Source: Arthrobacter citreus
Lineage (GTDB): Bacteria > Bacillota > Bacilli > Bacillales > Bacillaceae_G
Assembly (NCBI GenBank): GCA_013200995.1
Contig: CP053688.1
Span: 4,774,001-4,838,000, forward strand
Direction: 5' to 3'
DNA length: 64,000 bases
Shown here: positions 20,963-30,716 of the stretch, piece after piece
Layout of the letters: each line of letters begins with the position of its first letter
Position numbering within the stretch: position 1 is the stretch's first letter
Program-made: the position numbers and the translations under genes
The notes under the pieces: model-generated
Told to the model about the DNA's origin: nothing
The model's input: the letters and a program-made list of their open reading frames with translations, nothing else
Databases searched by the model: none

Positions 20963-20998
20963 AAAGATAGGGATCATAAAGATTCCCTATCTTTTTTT
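20963..20998 (+). terminator. fxsA terminator
   Basis: Stem AAAGATAGGGA / TCCCTATCTTT followed by seven T residues. Confidence 0.88.
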
Positions 20999-21132
20999 GT
21001 GTTTAAAACATTTTTTTAAATTTAAATAGAATCCTTTTATTAGGAAAACGTAATTTAAACCAATTTTTTCCTTCAATTTATGATAAAATTTGAATCGTGT
21101 GATTAAAAGTATCATTTAGAGCGGAGGTAACG

Positions 21133-23904
21133 ATGTTTAAAAAAATAATTTCAGCATGTATAGTATCTAGTATTCTTTTTTCGCTACTACCGTCAAAAAT
21201 TGAGGCGGACTCATCTGATTTCTCAGGTGATGAATTTTCTCAAGTTTTCTTGAACACGGATCTTTCTAAGACGATTGAAATGCATCCGTATTCGCTATAC
21301 GAACAAGATCCTATCACTTTAAAATGGGTAATGAAGCAGTCAACTGCTGACACTAGTCAAGGTACTATTTCATATGTATCAGAAGCAGAGCCAACAAAAA
21401 ATACTTCTCTCTCGAATGAAGTAAAAGTAGGTAGAGATGAAAACGGTCAATATGAAACTTTTATTAAATTCGGTGATGGTCTTCCATCTTTAAATGGTGC
21501 ATTATTTATCAGTGCAACACTAAGCCTAAAAGTAATGAATAGTGAAGTTTGTACTAGCTGTGGGTTATATTCAAATAAAGAATTTTCGATCCATAAAATT
21601 CAAAAAGATTGGTCAGCAAATGATGTAACATGGGAAAATAAACCTACTATAGAAAATGATTCAATTACAAATACAACTTTACCAATGCAAGTTGGCGGAA
21701 GCACTTATAATTGGGATGTTTCGAAACTTGTGCTTGATTGGTATGAACATCCGGATGCGAATTACGGTTTAGCTCTGAAAACAGCGTTAGCTGCAGATGG
21801 ATCAAGTGTTCATACTTTTGTAAAAGCAACTGATAATAGAGCACTAATGCCTGTATTAAAAATTCGTTATTCACCAAAACCAAGATTCGGAAATATAGCT
21901 AATAGAGGTACATTAGGGGCTAACTCAAAAAAAGTAAGAGTAGATTTAAATTGGTACCAAGTCACAGGAGCAAAGGGGTATAGGCTCTATCTTTTTAATG
22001 GAAAAGATTTTGAAATGATTTATGATGGACCTTCAACTAATTGGAAATCAATTGATCGAAAGGTCTGGCCAACAGCCGAACAAATAGTCAGTGGAGATTT
22101 TAGTTTACATACAGACGGTTCAGGAACTGACTTATCTGATACCCCGGGTTATTTGTATGAAAAGCAAGGTGATAAAGAGCACCAAGAAAATACATATTAC
22201 TTTAAAGTTACGGCTTATAATGAATATGGAGAATCTCGGCCAACTGAAATTTTACCTGTTATAATGCCTGATGCGACGGCACCAACTATCCCTGATGGAA
22301 TAAGCGCAACTGATGAACTATTTTCAAATTTTTCATTATCATGGAATCCGTCAACTGATCGAAGGTCCCTAAAATATAATGTGAAACTAACAACGGAAAC
22401 AGGTAGTACAGTTTATGTGGGTAGCACTCAAACGAACAGTATTGTCATCCCAGAAAGTTATTTATCACCAAGGGCTACGTATAAAGTGTCAGTCAAGGCT
22501 GTAGAGGATCTTGGAGATAACTATTCTTCATATTCCAATCCAGTTACAGTGACAGCCCGAAAGAAGTTTGACGCTCAACTAATCAGATTATCTTCCCCTC
22601 CTCAAGTTCAGGAGGCGGGAAGTAGCCCTTATGTCCAGTATGTATTCAAAAATATTGGAACAGAGCCATGGAGTCAATCAGCAGGATTCCTTTTAAAAAC
22701 GGATACATATGTGAATGAATTAGACGATAAGGATCTCATCAACACTGGAGATACGAAAACTTTTGATTTTCGCCTCCCAGCTGATCTGCCGATTGGAACT
22801 TCTATTATGAAATGGCGAATGTTCAATGTAAATGATGGGTACTTTGGAGATTATGCTTCAACTCCCATCAATATTGAAGATCGAACGTCACCTCAAATCA
22901 CACTTATTTCGCCGGTTGACAATCAACTGATAAGTGGAACGGTACTTCTAAAGGGGTCAATCAATGACTTTCAACTAAAAACATATAGTGTTTCTTTTGG
23001 TGTTGGTGAATCACCTTCTAAATGGATCACAATTAAAAGCGGCATAGGTTCGAACGTTGATTTTGGAGAATGGGATACAACTAAACTTTTAAACGGTGCG
23101 TACAAACTAAAAGTTGATGCAGAGGATGAAACAGGTAATAACACGTCTTTTGAGCGAATAGTAAATGTGAAAAATCTAGTACCAACTCCTGTTCCTCATG
23201 AAATAACTGATCAGTCTACGACGGTCACAGGAAGTGCGAAACCAGGAACGAATGTTGTACTTTATAAAAATGGCACAATACTAGGAAATGGAATCGTTTC
23301 AGAGAAAGGAATTTTTTCAATCACGATACCAAAACAGACTGCCGGAACAGAAATAAAAATTATGTCCATGGATGGTAGCGAAGCAAGTAAACAAGTGATA
23401 ATTAAAGTAAAGGATGTAACGCCACCTAAGCCACCTAGCGTTAATAAAGTCTACAACAACGTTTCATATCTTGCAGGTAAAACAGAAAAGTATGCGTTAG
23501 TGTCTGTAACAATTGGATCGAAAATATATAATTCAAAAGCAGATATCAACGGAAACTATAAAATTACTATTCCTGTTCAAAATATTGGAGGGAAAATAAA
23601 TGTTACTGCAAAGGATTTGAGTGGGAATCTTAGTGCGAAAACTACGGTTATTGTATTAAGGGCAGCGCCGAATATTCCGATTGTTAATGCTGTTCGTTAT
23701 ACATCCACAACTGTTACAGGAAAAGCTGAAAAGTATGCGCTTGTTATTGTAAAGATTGGAACACATTCATATAGTGCAAAATCAAACAGTAATGGAGACT
23801 TTAAGGTTAGCATTCCGAAGCAAAAAAAGGGAACGAAACTGACGATTACAGCAAAGGACACGAAAGCTAAAAGTAGTGCACCAAGATCAATTACAGTCTA
23901 TTAA
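21133..23904 (+). CDS. large secreted multidomain protein (DNRLRE, FN3, Ig-like modules)
   Basis: Exported protein of 923 aa. The N-terminus has a signal peptide (KK, hydrophobic core to about 19, likely cleavage near IEA-DS at about 26). Residues about 50-245 form a DNRLRE-type beta-sandwich (paired with KIQKDWSANDVTWENKP, a hallmark region). About 250-380 and 390-475 are fibronectin-III-like; about 480-590 resembles a CARDB-like module; about 590-690 is an Ig-like domain. The last 230 residues hold three related Ig-like modules, each with a GK(A/T)EKYALV or equivalent start and a KI/KVTIP end. No LPXTG or S-layer anchor is seen, so it is probably released or bound non-covalently. No catalytic domain was recognised. 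RBS GCGGAGG. Confidence 0.85.
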   Translation: MFKKIISACIVSSILFSLLPSKIEADSSDFSGDEFSQVFLNTDLSKTIEMHPYSLYEQDPITLKWVMKQSTADTSQGTISYVSEAEPTKNTSLSNEVKVGRDENGQYETFIKFGDGLPSLNGALFISATLSLKVMNSEVCTSCGLYSNKEFSIHKIQKDWSANDVTWENKPTIENDSITNTTLPMQVGGSTYNWDVSKLVLDWYEHPDANYGLALKTALAADGSSVHTFVKATDNRALMPVLKIRYSPKPRFGNIANRGTLGANSKKVRVDLNWYQVTGAKGYRLYLFNGKDFEMIYDGPSTNWKSIDRKVWPTAEQIVSGDFSLHTDGSGTDLSDTPGYLYEKQGDKEHQENTYYFKVTAYNEYGESRPTEILPVIMPDATAPTIPDGISATDELFSNFSLSWNPSTDRRSLKYNVKLTTETGSTVYVGSTQTNSIVIPESYLSPRATYKVSVKAVEDLGDNYSSYSNPVTVTARKKFDAQLIRLSSPPQVQEAGSSPYVQYVFKNIGTEPWSQSAGFLLKTDTYVNELDDKDLINTGDTKTFDFRLPADLPIGTSIMKWRMFNVNDGYFGDYASTPINIEDRTSPQITLISPVDNQLISGTVLLKGSINDFQLKTYSVSFGVGESPSKWITIKSGIGSNVDFGEWDTTKLLNGAYKLKVDAEDETGNNTSFERIVNVKNLVPTPVPHEITDQSTTVTGSAKPGTNVVLYKNGTILGNGIVSEKGIFSITIPKQTAGTEIKIMSMDGSEASKQVIIKVKDVTPPKPPSVNKVYNNVSYLAGKTEKYALVSVTIGSKIYNSKADINGNYKITIPVQNIGGKINVTAKDLSGNLSAKTTVIVLRAAPNIPIVNAVRYTSTTVTGKAEKYALVIVKIGTHSYSAKSNSNGDFKVSIPKQKKGTKLTITAKDTKAKSSAPRSITVY

Positions 23905-23929
23905 TCAATAGATATAGATTAACTAAAAG

Positions 23930-23964
23930 AAGCCCATGGAATAATCGTTCACATGGGCTTTTTT
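23930..23964. terminator. bidirectional terminator between the secreted protein gene and ytvI
   Basis: Nine-base stem AAGCCCATG / CATGGGCTT with T residues on the plus strand and TCTTTT on the minus side, suited to both convergent genes. Confidence 0.85.
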
Positions 23965-24004
23965 GTTTCATAAATATTTCATGTAATGATTTATAGGACA
24001 TTTT

Positions 24005-25117
24005 TTATTGTGAACCTTTTACATATTTCCAAAGCTCATGGAAGACTTTTGCACGATATAACGTTGATAGTACTACTAGTGTAACAGGTCCGGCAATTAA
24101 ACCTAGAAAACCAAAAAATTTAAAACCAACGTATAACGAGATTAAAGTAGGAAGTGGATCTAGGCCTATATTTGAAGATAGAACTTTTGGCTCGGCAAGT
24201 TGACGTTGTACGATTACAACACCATATAAAATCGCGAGACCAATCGTTAATTTATAGTCGCTAGAAAGGAAAGTATATAAAATCCATGGTACAAAAATTA
24301 AGCCTGTTCCTAAGTATGGTAGTAAGTCAATGAAGCCAATTAAAATAGCTATAGTGATTGCGAAAGGGATTCTAAGGATTAATAAACCGATTAAGACTAG
24401 CACTGTTGTCATAGATATAAGAGTGATATGTGCTTTGATGAAACCAAACAAAGCTTTTCGTAGGTCAATAAAGATTGTTTTGCTGTAGTGTTGGATGCGA
24501 TTTGGAGTATATTTTGCGAATAAATTTTTAATTTTGTACCAATCTTTACTAATAAAGAATGTAGCTAAGAAAGAAACGAAAATTACTGTAGCTGTGTTTG
24601 GAAGTAGAGCGATTACTAATTTGATCCCGGAAATAATCCCATTTAATCCTTCTTTTCCTAGATTAATTGCAGAATCACCAATCGATTGAATATTAGTTCG
24701 AATTGTCTGTTGCTGTCCAGCACCGAGTTGGCTATATTTGCTCATAATTAAGTCGTATAAAGGAATAACTTTATCTGAGACAATATTTTCAGCAAAATAA
24801 ATTAATCGTTCGAAGCTATCTGGAACAACTTGAATTAAATACGTTGACCCTGAAATAATTTCAGTAATTAATAGTGTAAACAATCCTGCAACTACTGCTA
24901 AAAGTAAAATAATTGATAAAAATGCAGCTATTCCTCTTGGAATACGTGCTTTTTCGTTTAATAAATTAACTAGTGGATTTAAAATGTATGCGACGATGAT
25001 TGCGATAATAAAAGGATATGTAAGTTTAGATATGAATAAAGCAACGTAAAGGCCTAAAATAATACATGCGATCACAAATAAAAAACGAATGATTTGAAAA
25101 ACTAAAGTTCTACTCAA
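24005..25117 (-). CDS. ytvI: sporulation integral membrane protein YtvI (AI-2E transporter family fold)
   Basis: Polytopic membrane protein, 370 aa, of the AI-2 exporter/PerM-like family, with about eight hydrophobic helices: two pairs in the first 90 residues, a long central soluble loop (about 90-150), and five more towards the C-terminus. I place the start at TTG 25117 (product begins MSRTLVFQII) because GGAAGGAGG lies immediately upstream; the longer frame from 25135 would translate through that ribosome binding site. B. subtilis YtvI is a sporulation protein; its transported substrate is not known. Confidence 0.88.
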   Translation of the reverse strand: MSRTLVFQIIRFLFVIACIILGLYVALFISKLTYPFIIAIIVAYILNPLVNLLNEKARIPRGIAAFLSIILLLAVVAGLFTLLITEIISGSTYLIQVVPDSFERLIYFAENIVSDKVIPLYDLIMSKYSQLGAGQQQTIRTNIQSIGDSAINLGKEGLNGIISGIKLVIALLPNTATVIFVSFLATFFISKDWYKIKNLFAKYTPNRIQHYSKTIFIDLRKALFGFIKAHITLISMTTVLVLIGLLILRIPFAITIAILIGFIDLLPYLGTGLIFVPWILYTFLSSDYKLTIGLAILYGVVIVQRQLAEPKVLSSNIGLDPLPTLISLYVGFKFFGFLGLIAGPVTLVVLSTLYRAKVFHELWKYVKGSQ

Positions 25118-25238
25118 ATTTTTACCTCCTTCCAATGTAAAATAGTCCTCTAGTTTATTTTATCAAGAATTATTTTTTTATAATAGTAAATTTTGGTAGT
25201 ATTTATTAATAAAATATTCATTAAGGGGATACTAACAA

Positions 25239-25697
25239 ATGAGTGAATCAACAATTTTTCTTTTGGTTTTATTATTAATTGGTGTGATAGCTAAAAATAA
25301 CTCTTTAATTATTTCAATTATAGTATTGTTAGTACTAAAATATACTCCTTTAGGGGCACGAGTATTTCCTTATATGCAATCAAAAGGTATTAATTTAGGA
25401 GTAACGATTATTACGATTGCTGTTTTAGTGCCGATTGCAACTGGTGAAATCGGTTTTAAACAATTGATCGAAGCATTAAAAACTCCTGTTGCATGGATTG
25501 CATTGCTTTCTGGTATCGCTGTCGCATTACTTGCAAAAGGAGGAGTTCATTTACTAGCAACTAGTCCACAAATAACAGCTGCGTTAGTGCTAGGTACTGT
25601 GTTGTCTGTAGCCGTGTTTAAAGGGGTTGCAGTAGGCCCGTTAATAGGCGCTGGAATCGCATATCTATTCATTTGGATTGTAGAATTAGTTAAGTAA
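25239..25697 (+). CDS. ytwI: DUF441/UPF0756 membrane protein YtwI
   Basis: Membrane protein of 152 aa with four to five hydrophobic helices filling most of the chain. It belongs to the DUF441 family, found in this place between ytvI and citZ in Bacillus. Start ATG follows AAGGGGA. Function is not known. Confidence 0.88.
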   Translation: MSESTIFLLVLLLIGVIAKNNSLIISIIVLLVLKYTPLGARVFPYMQSKGINLGVTIITIAVLVPIATGEIGFKQLIEALKTPVAWIALLSGIAVALLAKGGVHLLATSPQITAALVLGTVLSVAVFKGVAVGPLIGAGIAYLFIWIVELVK

Positions 25698-25874
25698 TTG
25701 CATAATAATTATATTTTAGTAAATTGTTTTCATTCACAAAAGTCAGATTATTGTTTATAATAAATGATAGTAGGGTTCCTTTCTATGTATACTCGGTATT
25801 ATAAAAGAGTTATACCAGTATATATATGTTAATAAATACTAGGGGAAATTTTTGCGTAAAGGAGAGAGGGCAAT

Positions 25875-26993
25875 ATGACAGTTAAAAGTGGTTTAGAGGG
25901 TGTTGTAGCAGCTACGACTTCTATAAGTTCTATTATTGATGATACATTAACGTATGTAGGTATTGGGATTGATGAATTAGCAGAATATGCGAGTTTTGAA
26001 GAAGTAGTATATTTATTATGGCAACGCAAATTACCAAATAAGGATCAACTTAAAGAACTATCTTCTCAATTAGCAGAAAATGCTGAATTACCAGAAGAAG
26101 TTATTACTTACTTAAAATCAACTAACTTAAAAAATGTACATCCTATGACGGTCCTTCGCACAGTTATTTCAATGCTTGCATTGTACGATAAAAATGCGGA
26201 AGCAATGGACTCTGATTCAAATTATCTAAAAGCAATCCAGCTTCAAGCTAAAATTTCGACTTTTGTGGCAGCGTTTTCTCGTATTCGTCAGGGGCTTGAG
26301 CCAGTTGCTCCTAATAAAGATTTATCATTCTCAGCTAACTTCTTATACATGCTGACAGGTGATAAACCGAATGCAATTGCAGAAGAAGCAATTAATAAGG
26401 CTTTAGTACTACATGCTGACCATGAATTAAATGCATCAACTTTTACTGCACGCGTTTGCGTAGCTACATTATCTGATATTTACTCAGGAATTACAGCTGC
26501 GATCGGTGCTTTAAAAGGTCCGTTACACGGTGGTGCAAATGAAAGCGTTATGAAAATGCTAGCCGAAATCGGTGAGATTGAAAATGTTGAAGCTTACATT
26601 CAAGAGAAGATGGATGCTAAATCTAAAATTATGGGATTCGGACATCGCGTTTACCGTGGTGGGGACCCACGTGCGAAACATTTAAAAGAAATGTCTCGTC
26701 AATTAGGTGCAATTACTGGAGAATTAAAATGGTACACAATGTCTGAAAAAATTGAAGAGATTGTTACAACTCAAAAAAATATTCCGCCAAATGTTGATTT
26801 CTACTCTGCATCTGTATATCACAGCTTAGGAATTGAACATGATTTATTTACACCAATCTTTGCTATTAGCCGTATGTCTGGTTGGACTGCGCACATTTTA
26901 GAGCAATACGAAAATAATCGTATTATTCGTCCACGCGCAGATTATACAGGACCAGAGAAAAACTCTTACATTCCAATTGAAGAGCGTGCATAA
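25875..26993 (+). CDS. citZ: citrate synthase
   Basis: Citrate synthase, 372 aa, condensing oxaloacetate and acetyl-CoA at the entry of the TCA cycle. Active-site elements are visible: the first histidine in LKGPLHGGANE (about 220), the second in MGFGHRVYRGGDPRAK (about 258), and the aspartate in PPNVDFYSASVY (about 308). The start ATG follows AAAGGAGAGAGG. First gene of the citZ-icd-mdh cluster; in B. subtilis its promoter is under CcpC and CcpA control, but I did not find an unambiguous site for either here. Confidence 0.98.
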   Translation: MTVKSGLEGVVAATTSISSIIDDTLTYVGIGIDELAEYASFEEVVYLLWQRKLPNKDQLKELSSQLAENAELPEEVITYLKSTNLKNVHPMTVLRTVISMLALYDKNAEAMDSDSNYLKAIQLQAKISTFVAAFSRIRQGLEPVAPNKDLSFSANFLYMLTGDKPNAIAEEAINKALVLHADHELNASTFTARVCVATLSDIYSGITAAIGALKGPLHGGANESVMKMLAEIGEIENVEAYIQEKMDAKSKIMGFGHRVYRGGDPRAKHLKEMSRQLGAITGELKWYTMSEKIEEIVTTQKNIPPNVDFYSASVYHSLGIEHDLFTPIFAISRMSGWTAHILEQYENNRIIRPRADYTGPEKNSYIPIEERA

Positions 26994-27051
26994 GGAAGAG
27001 ATTGAATACTTAAAATAGTATTTAATATCCGAATAATAGTGGTATAGTAAA

Positions 27052-27075
27052 GAGAGGAAGAGCCATCTTCCTCTC
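27052..27075 (+). promoter_or_regulatory. perfect hairpin between citZ and icd
   Basis: Perfect ten-base stem GAGAGGAAGA / TCTTCCTCTC around GCCA, followed by AAAA rather than T residues, so it is not a standard terminator. It could stabilise or delimit processed citZ and icd mRNAs, or bind a protein; a TATAGT -10-like element lies just upstream at about 27042. Confidence 0.6.
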
Positions 27076-27126
27076 AAAAGCATGTATTTAAATGTATTTA
27101 ATTATTTATACAAGGGGGAGCATGTA

Positions 27127-28407
27127 ATGCAAGCTGAAAAAATTACTTTATTAGACGGCAAATTAAACGTGCCAAACAATCCAATCATTCCTTTTATTGA
27201 AGGCGACGGAACAGGTCCAGATATTTGGGCAGCATCTTCACGTGTATTAGATGCAGCTGTAGAAAAAGCATATAATGGTACTCGTAAAATTGAATGGAAA
27301 GAAGTTCTTGCTGGAGAAAAAGCATTTAACGCAACTGGTGAGTGGTTACCTCAAGAAACTTTAAATGTAATTGAAGAATACATGATCGCAATCAAAGGAC
27401 CTTTAACAACACCAGTTGGTGGCGGAATTCGTTCTTTAAACGTAGCATTACGTCAAGAATTAGATTTATTCGTATGCTTACGTCCAGTACGTTACTTTGA
27501 AGGTGTACCTTCACCAGTTAAACGTCCAGAAGATACAGACATGGTAATCTTCCGTGAAAACACTGAAGATATCTATGCTGGTATCGAGTATGAAAAAGGT
27601 TCTGAAGCAGTACAAAAAGTATTAGAATTCTTACAAAAAGAAATGGGAGTAAATAAAATCCGCTTCCCAGAAACATCTGGTATCGGTATTAAACCAATTT
27701 CTGAAGAAGGTACAAAACGTCTTGTGCGCGCTGCTATTAATTATGCAATCCAAGAAAACCGTAAATCATTAACTTTAGTTCATAAAGGTAACATCATGAA
27801 ATTCACTGAAGGTGCATTTAAGAACTGGGGATATGAAGTTGCTGAACAAGAGTTCGGTGATAAAGTATTTACTTGGTCAGAATACGATCGCATTGTAGAA
27901 ACAAGCGGTAAAGATGCTGCTGATAAAGCAATGGATGATGCTGAAAAAGCTGGCAAAATCTTAGTAAAAGACAGCATTGCTGATATCTTCTTACAACAAA
28001 TCTTAACTAGACCACGTGAGTTTGATGTAGTAGCTACAATGAACTTAAATGGTGACTATATTTCTGATGCACTTGCTGCTCAAGTTGGTGGAATTGGTAT
28101 CGCTCCTGGAGCAAATATCAACTACGAAACTGGACATGCTATTTTTGAAGCTACTCATGGTACAGCACCTAAATACGCTGGATTAGATAAAGTTAACCCA
28201 TCTTCAGTTGTTCTTTCTGGAGTATTAATGCTTGAGCATATGGGCTGGAATGAAGCAGCTTCTATGATTTTAAGTTCAATGGAAAAAACAATTGCTTCAA
28301 AAGTTGTTACTTATGACTTTGCTCGTCTAATGGATGGGGCTACTGAAGTGAAATGTTCAGAATTTGCAAGCGAATTAATTTCTAATATGGAATCAGTTCT
28401 TGTATAA
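27127..28407 (+). CDS. icd: isocitrate dehydrogenase (NADP+)
   Basis: NADP-dependent isocitrate dehydrogenase, 426 aa, forming 2-oxoglutarate. The substrate serine loop is in [18 protein letters not shown] (about 103-120), the catalytic tyrosine and lysine regions are [11 protein letters not shown] and [12 protein letters not shown], and metal aspartates lie in LNGDYISD. The start is ATG 27127 with AAGGGGGAG upstream; the frame is open earlier but has no ribosome binding site there. Second gene of the TCA cluster. Confidence 0.97.
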   Translation: MQAEKITLLDGKLNVPNNPIIPFIEGDGTGPDIWAASSRVLDAAVEKAYNGTRKIEWKEVLAGEKAFNATGEWLPQETLNVIEEYMIAIKGPLTTPVGGGIRSLNVALRQELDLFVCLRPVRYFEGVPSPVKRPEDTDMVIFRENTEDIYAGIEYEKGSEAVQKVLEFLQKEMGVNKIRFPETSGIGIKPISEEGTKRLVRAAINYAIQENRKSLTLVHKGNIMKFTEGAFKNWGYEVAEQEFGDKVFTWSEYDRIVETSGKDAADKAMDDAEKAGKILVKDSIADIFLQQILTRPREFDVVATMNLNGDYISDALAAQVGGIGIAPGANINYETGHAIFEATHGTAPKYAGLDKVNPSSVVLSGVLMLEHMGWNEAASMILSSMEKTIASKVVTYDFARLMDGATEVKCSEFASELISNMESVLV

Positions 28408-28443
28408 TTAAATTGTGTTTGTAAACAAAAGGGAGGTATTTGT

Positions 28444-29382
28444 ATGTCAATTCGTAGACGTAAAATTTCCGTAGTAGGTGCTGGATTTACTGGTGCTACA
28501 ACAGCTTTCTTGCTTGCACAAAAGGAATTAGGGGATGTTGTTATAGTTGATATTCCGCAACTAGAGAACCCTACAAAAGGTAAAGCCTTAGATATGCTTG
28601 AAGCAAGTCCTGTCCAAGGATTTGATGCGAACATTATTGGTACTAGTGATTATGCTGACACTGCTGACTCAGATGTAGTAGTCATCACAGCAGGAATTGC
28701 CCGTAAACCGGGTATGAGTCGTGATGATCTAGTATCAACTAACTCAAACATCATGAAAGCAGTTACTCGTGAAATCGTAAAATACTCTCCTAACTGTACA
28801 ATCGTAGTTTTAACAAACCCGGTTGATGCAATGACTTATACAGTATACAAAGAAGCTGGATTTCCAAAACACCGTGTCATCGGACAATCTGGAGTACTTG
28901 ATACAGCTCGTTTTAGAACGTTTGTTGCTCAAGAACTAAACTTATCTGTTAAAGATATAACTGGATTTGTTTTAGGTGGTCACGGAGATGATATGGTACC
29001 ATTAGTGCGTTATTCATATGCAGGTGGTATTCCATTAGAAAAACTAATTCCAAAAGATCGTTTAGATGCTATTGTTGAACGTACTCGTAAGGGTGGCGGA
29101 GAAATTGTTAATCTACTAGGTAACGGCAGTGCGTATTATGCACCTGCAGCTTCTTTAGTAGAAATGGTTGAAGCTATTCTTAAAGATCAACGTCGCGTGT
29201 TACCTACAATTGCTTACTTAGAAGGCGAATACGGTTACAGTGGAATATACTTAGGAGTACCTACAATAATTGGCGGTAACGGTATTGAACAAATTATTGA
29301 ATTAGATTTAACTGCTGATGAAAAAACAGCATTAGATCGTTCAGTTGCAGCTGTTAAAAACGTTATGAATGTATTAGCTTAA
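28444..29382 (+). CDS. mdh: malate dehydrogenase
   Basis: NAD-dependent malate dehydrogenase of the LDH-like type, 312 aa. NAD loop [11 protein letters not shown] is at about 11-21; substrate arginines are in [11 protein letters not shown] and [12 protein letters not shown], and the catalytic histidine is in [11 protein letters not shown] (about 180). It regenerates oxaloacetate for CitZ. Start ATG after AAAGGGAGG, 36 bases after icd, then a terminator ending the operon. Confidence 0.98.
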   Translation: MSIRRRKISVVGAGFTGATTAFLLAQKELGDVVIVDIPQLENPTKGKALDMLEASPVQGFDANIIGTSDYADTADSDVVVITAGIARKPGMSRDDLVSTNSNIMKAVTREIVKYSPNCTIVVLTNPVDAMTYTVYKEAGFPKHRVIGQSGVLDTARFRTFVAQELNLSVKDITGFVLGGHGDDMVPLVRYSYAGGIPLEKLIPKDRLDAIVERTRKGGGEIVNLLGNGSAYYAPAASLVEMVEAILKDQRRVLPTIAYLEGEYGYSGIYLGVPTIIGGNGIEQIIELDLTADEKTALDRSVAAVKNVMNVLA

Positions 29383-29400
29383 ATAACAGAGTTTGAAGAA

Positions 29401-29447
29401 GGGGTTGTCCTAGATGTCAATAACTGACACTTAGGGCGACCCTTATT
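29401..29447 (+). terminator. citZ-icd-mdh terminator, dispersed hairpin type
   Basis: Long stem GGGTTGTCCTA / TAGGGCGACCC (two G-U pairs in RNA) with an inner TGTCA/TGACA stem, followed by TTATTTT. Its outer and inner stem design resembles the hairpin at 51242. Confidence 0.75.
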
Positions 29448-29640
29448 TTAATTAGAGAAATTTTGGGCTATGTCCCTCTTGGAGCAAAGAAGGGGTGTTT
29501 TAGTGGTGTTTTGCAATTAGTGCTGATTTTGTGATCCCCATTTTCGGATATTTAGTTTAATTCTTCACTTTTTTAGTCGGTCTAGTAAGAATTAGAGTAA
29601 ATTCAGTATTTGTTCAACTAATTTTGATCATTTTCAGGAG

Positions 29641-29671
29641 AAATACCCTAACCGGTAGAGGTAATATCTTA
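29641..29671. repeat. imperfect palindrome preceding array B
   Basis: AAATACC and GGTAATAT flank a centre containing ACCGGT. A copy identical at 23 of 31 positions lies at 51529-51559, in each case shortly before a short-unit array. Confidence 0.6.
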
Positions 29672-29695
29672 TCTTAAAAAGGATTCTAGCTAATT

Positions 29696-29899
29696 TAATT
29701 GCGGTTTTGCTGATTTTAATTGTAGATTCACTGAATTTAATTGCAGATTCACTGAATTTAATTGCAGTTTCACTAATTTTAATTGCAGATTCTCCATTTT
29801 TAATTGCACTTTGACATTTAATTGCAGTTTCCGGATTTTTATTTGCAAGATTCACGATCTTATTTGCACTTCGACTTATATTTCGATTACTCTTCTTTT
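29696..29899. repeat. intergenic array B: nine short units, 21- or 18-base spacing
   Basis: Units begin at 29696, 29717, 29738, 29759, 29780, 29801, 29819, 29840 and 29861, with a weak further start at 29879. Most open with TAATTGCAG or TATTTGCA, followed by a variable segment. Spacing is 21 bases except for two 18-base steps. The region lies between convergent mdh and the minus-strand gene at 30013. On the minus strand an open frame reads as seven-residue repeats (SAIKFSE), but without a ribosome binding site, so I treat it as non-coding. Confidence 0.8.
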
Positions 29900-29919
29900 T
29901 AATTTTTCCTATAAATGTA

Positions 29920-29964
29920 AAATGAGGATGCCCCTAAAAGTTAACTCTTAGGACATCCTCATTT
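29920..29964 (-). terminator. terminator for the minus-strand gene at 30013
   Basis: Stem AAATGAGGATG / CATCCTCATTT, continued inward by CCTAA/TTAGG, downstream of the minus-strand stop codon. Confidence 0.7.
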
Positions 29965-30012
29965 AAAAACTTCCAAGTCGATTCAATGTTAAAATGATTA
30001 CTCTATTGCTGA

Positions 30013-30477
30013 TTAATATTCGCCTTTAATAACAAAATATGAGCCACGAATAGTTCCAGCTAGCTTAGACTTCTGTCTAGCGAACTTAAATTTCTCTACT
30101 AATTCCATTGGTACTTCCATACCATCAGATAGCTTAAAACCAACTGCTCGCTTCTTAGGATCATCAAATGTATACATAACATTTATCGAGAGACCATCTT
30201 CATAAAATACGTAAGTAAATTTAATATTTTCTACTTGAAAACTCGACGTTTCTAATGGTTTGGCTGCAAACTCAATATCTCGCTCTTCTTTCAAAATACG
30301 ATTTGCATAATCAAGAGCATCCTGACTTTCGCTTGCTGGTAATACTGTGAATTCATGTTTATATTTGTTCATAAAGTAGCGTGCTTCATTTGCACGTAAA
30401 CCGGCAAGAGCTTCGGCAACAGGTGAAGACTCTAAACCGACTGTAGACACATTTTTAAAATCAACGATATAAGACAT
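30013..30477 (-). CDS. conserved-looking hypothetical protein
   Basis: Soluble protein of 154 aa beginning MSYIVDFKNVSTVGLE. I choose ATG 30477, eight bases after AAGGAG; a TTG two codons earlier is too close to the ribosome binding site. The chain has a mixed helical N-terminal half and a beta-rich C-terminal half, with no signal peptide or membrane helix. I recall similar proteins of unknown function in other bacilli but cannot name a family. Single gene with its own terminator. Confidence 0.8.
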   Translation of the reverse strand: MSYIVDFKNVSTVGLESSPVAEALAGLRANEARYFMNKYKHEFTVLPASESQDALDYANRILKEERDIEFAAKPLETSSFQVENIKFTYVFYEDGLSINVMYTFDDPKKRAVGFKLSDGMEVPMELVEKFKFARQKSKLAGTIRGSYFVIKGEY

Positions 30478-30620
30478 TCCCAACTCTCCTTTTCTCTTAG
30501 CTAAATTACAGTTAATATCTAAATAATTCGGTATGGTATTTCACGATATAAGTATGTACAAGTTAACTTACCAACAAACCCTAGATCTAAAATACATGAT
30601 GATGGAAGGGCCAGCTTGAA

Positions 30621-30716
30621 TTATAACCTTCTAGACTTTCTCAATAATTTATTGATTAGAATAAAAACTGCTATTAATATAATTAAGATAATTCCTGGAA
30701 AAATGATATTATTCAA
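30621..30716 (-). CDS. candidate 31-aa single-pass membrane peptide
   Basis: Open frame from TTG 30716 to TAA 30621, preceded on the minus strand by AAAGGAAGAG at usable spacing. The product is MNNIIFPG, then a strongly hydrophobic helix (residues 9-22, all I, L, A, V, F) and a basic tail KLLRKSRRL. This is the typical shape of a small bacterial membrane protein. It would lie upstream of and in the same direction as the gene at 30477. No homologue was recognised. Confidence 0.45.
   Translation of the reverse strand: MNNIIFPGIILIILIAVFILINKLLRKSRRL

Noticed and set aside
25698..25874. CcpC or CcpA operator before citZ
   Set aside because: ATAA/TTAT words occur, but none with the expected N7 spacing, and no good cre site is visible.
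29634..29855. Minus-strand frame with seven-residue repeats SAIKFSE
   Set aside because: It exists only because array B steps are multiples of three; no ribosome binding site, and the same kind of array elsewhere is not open.
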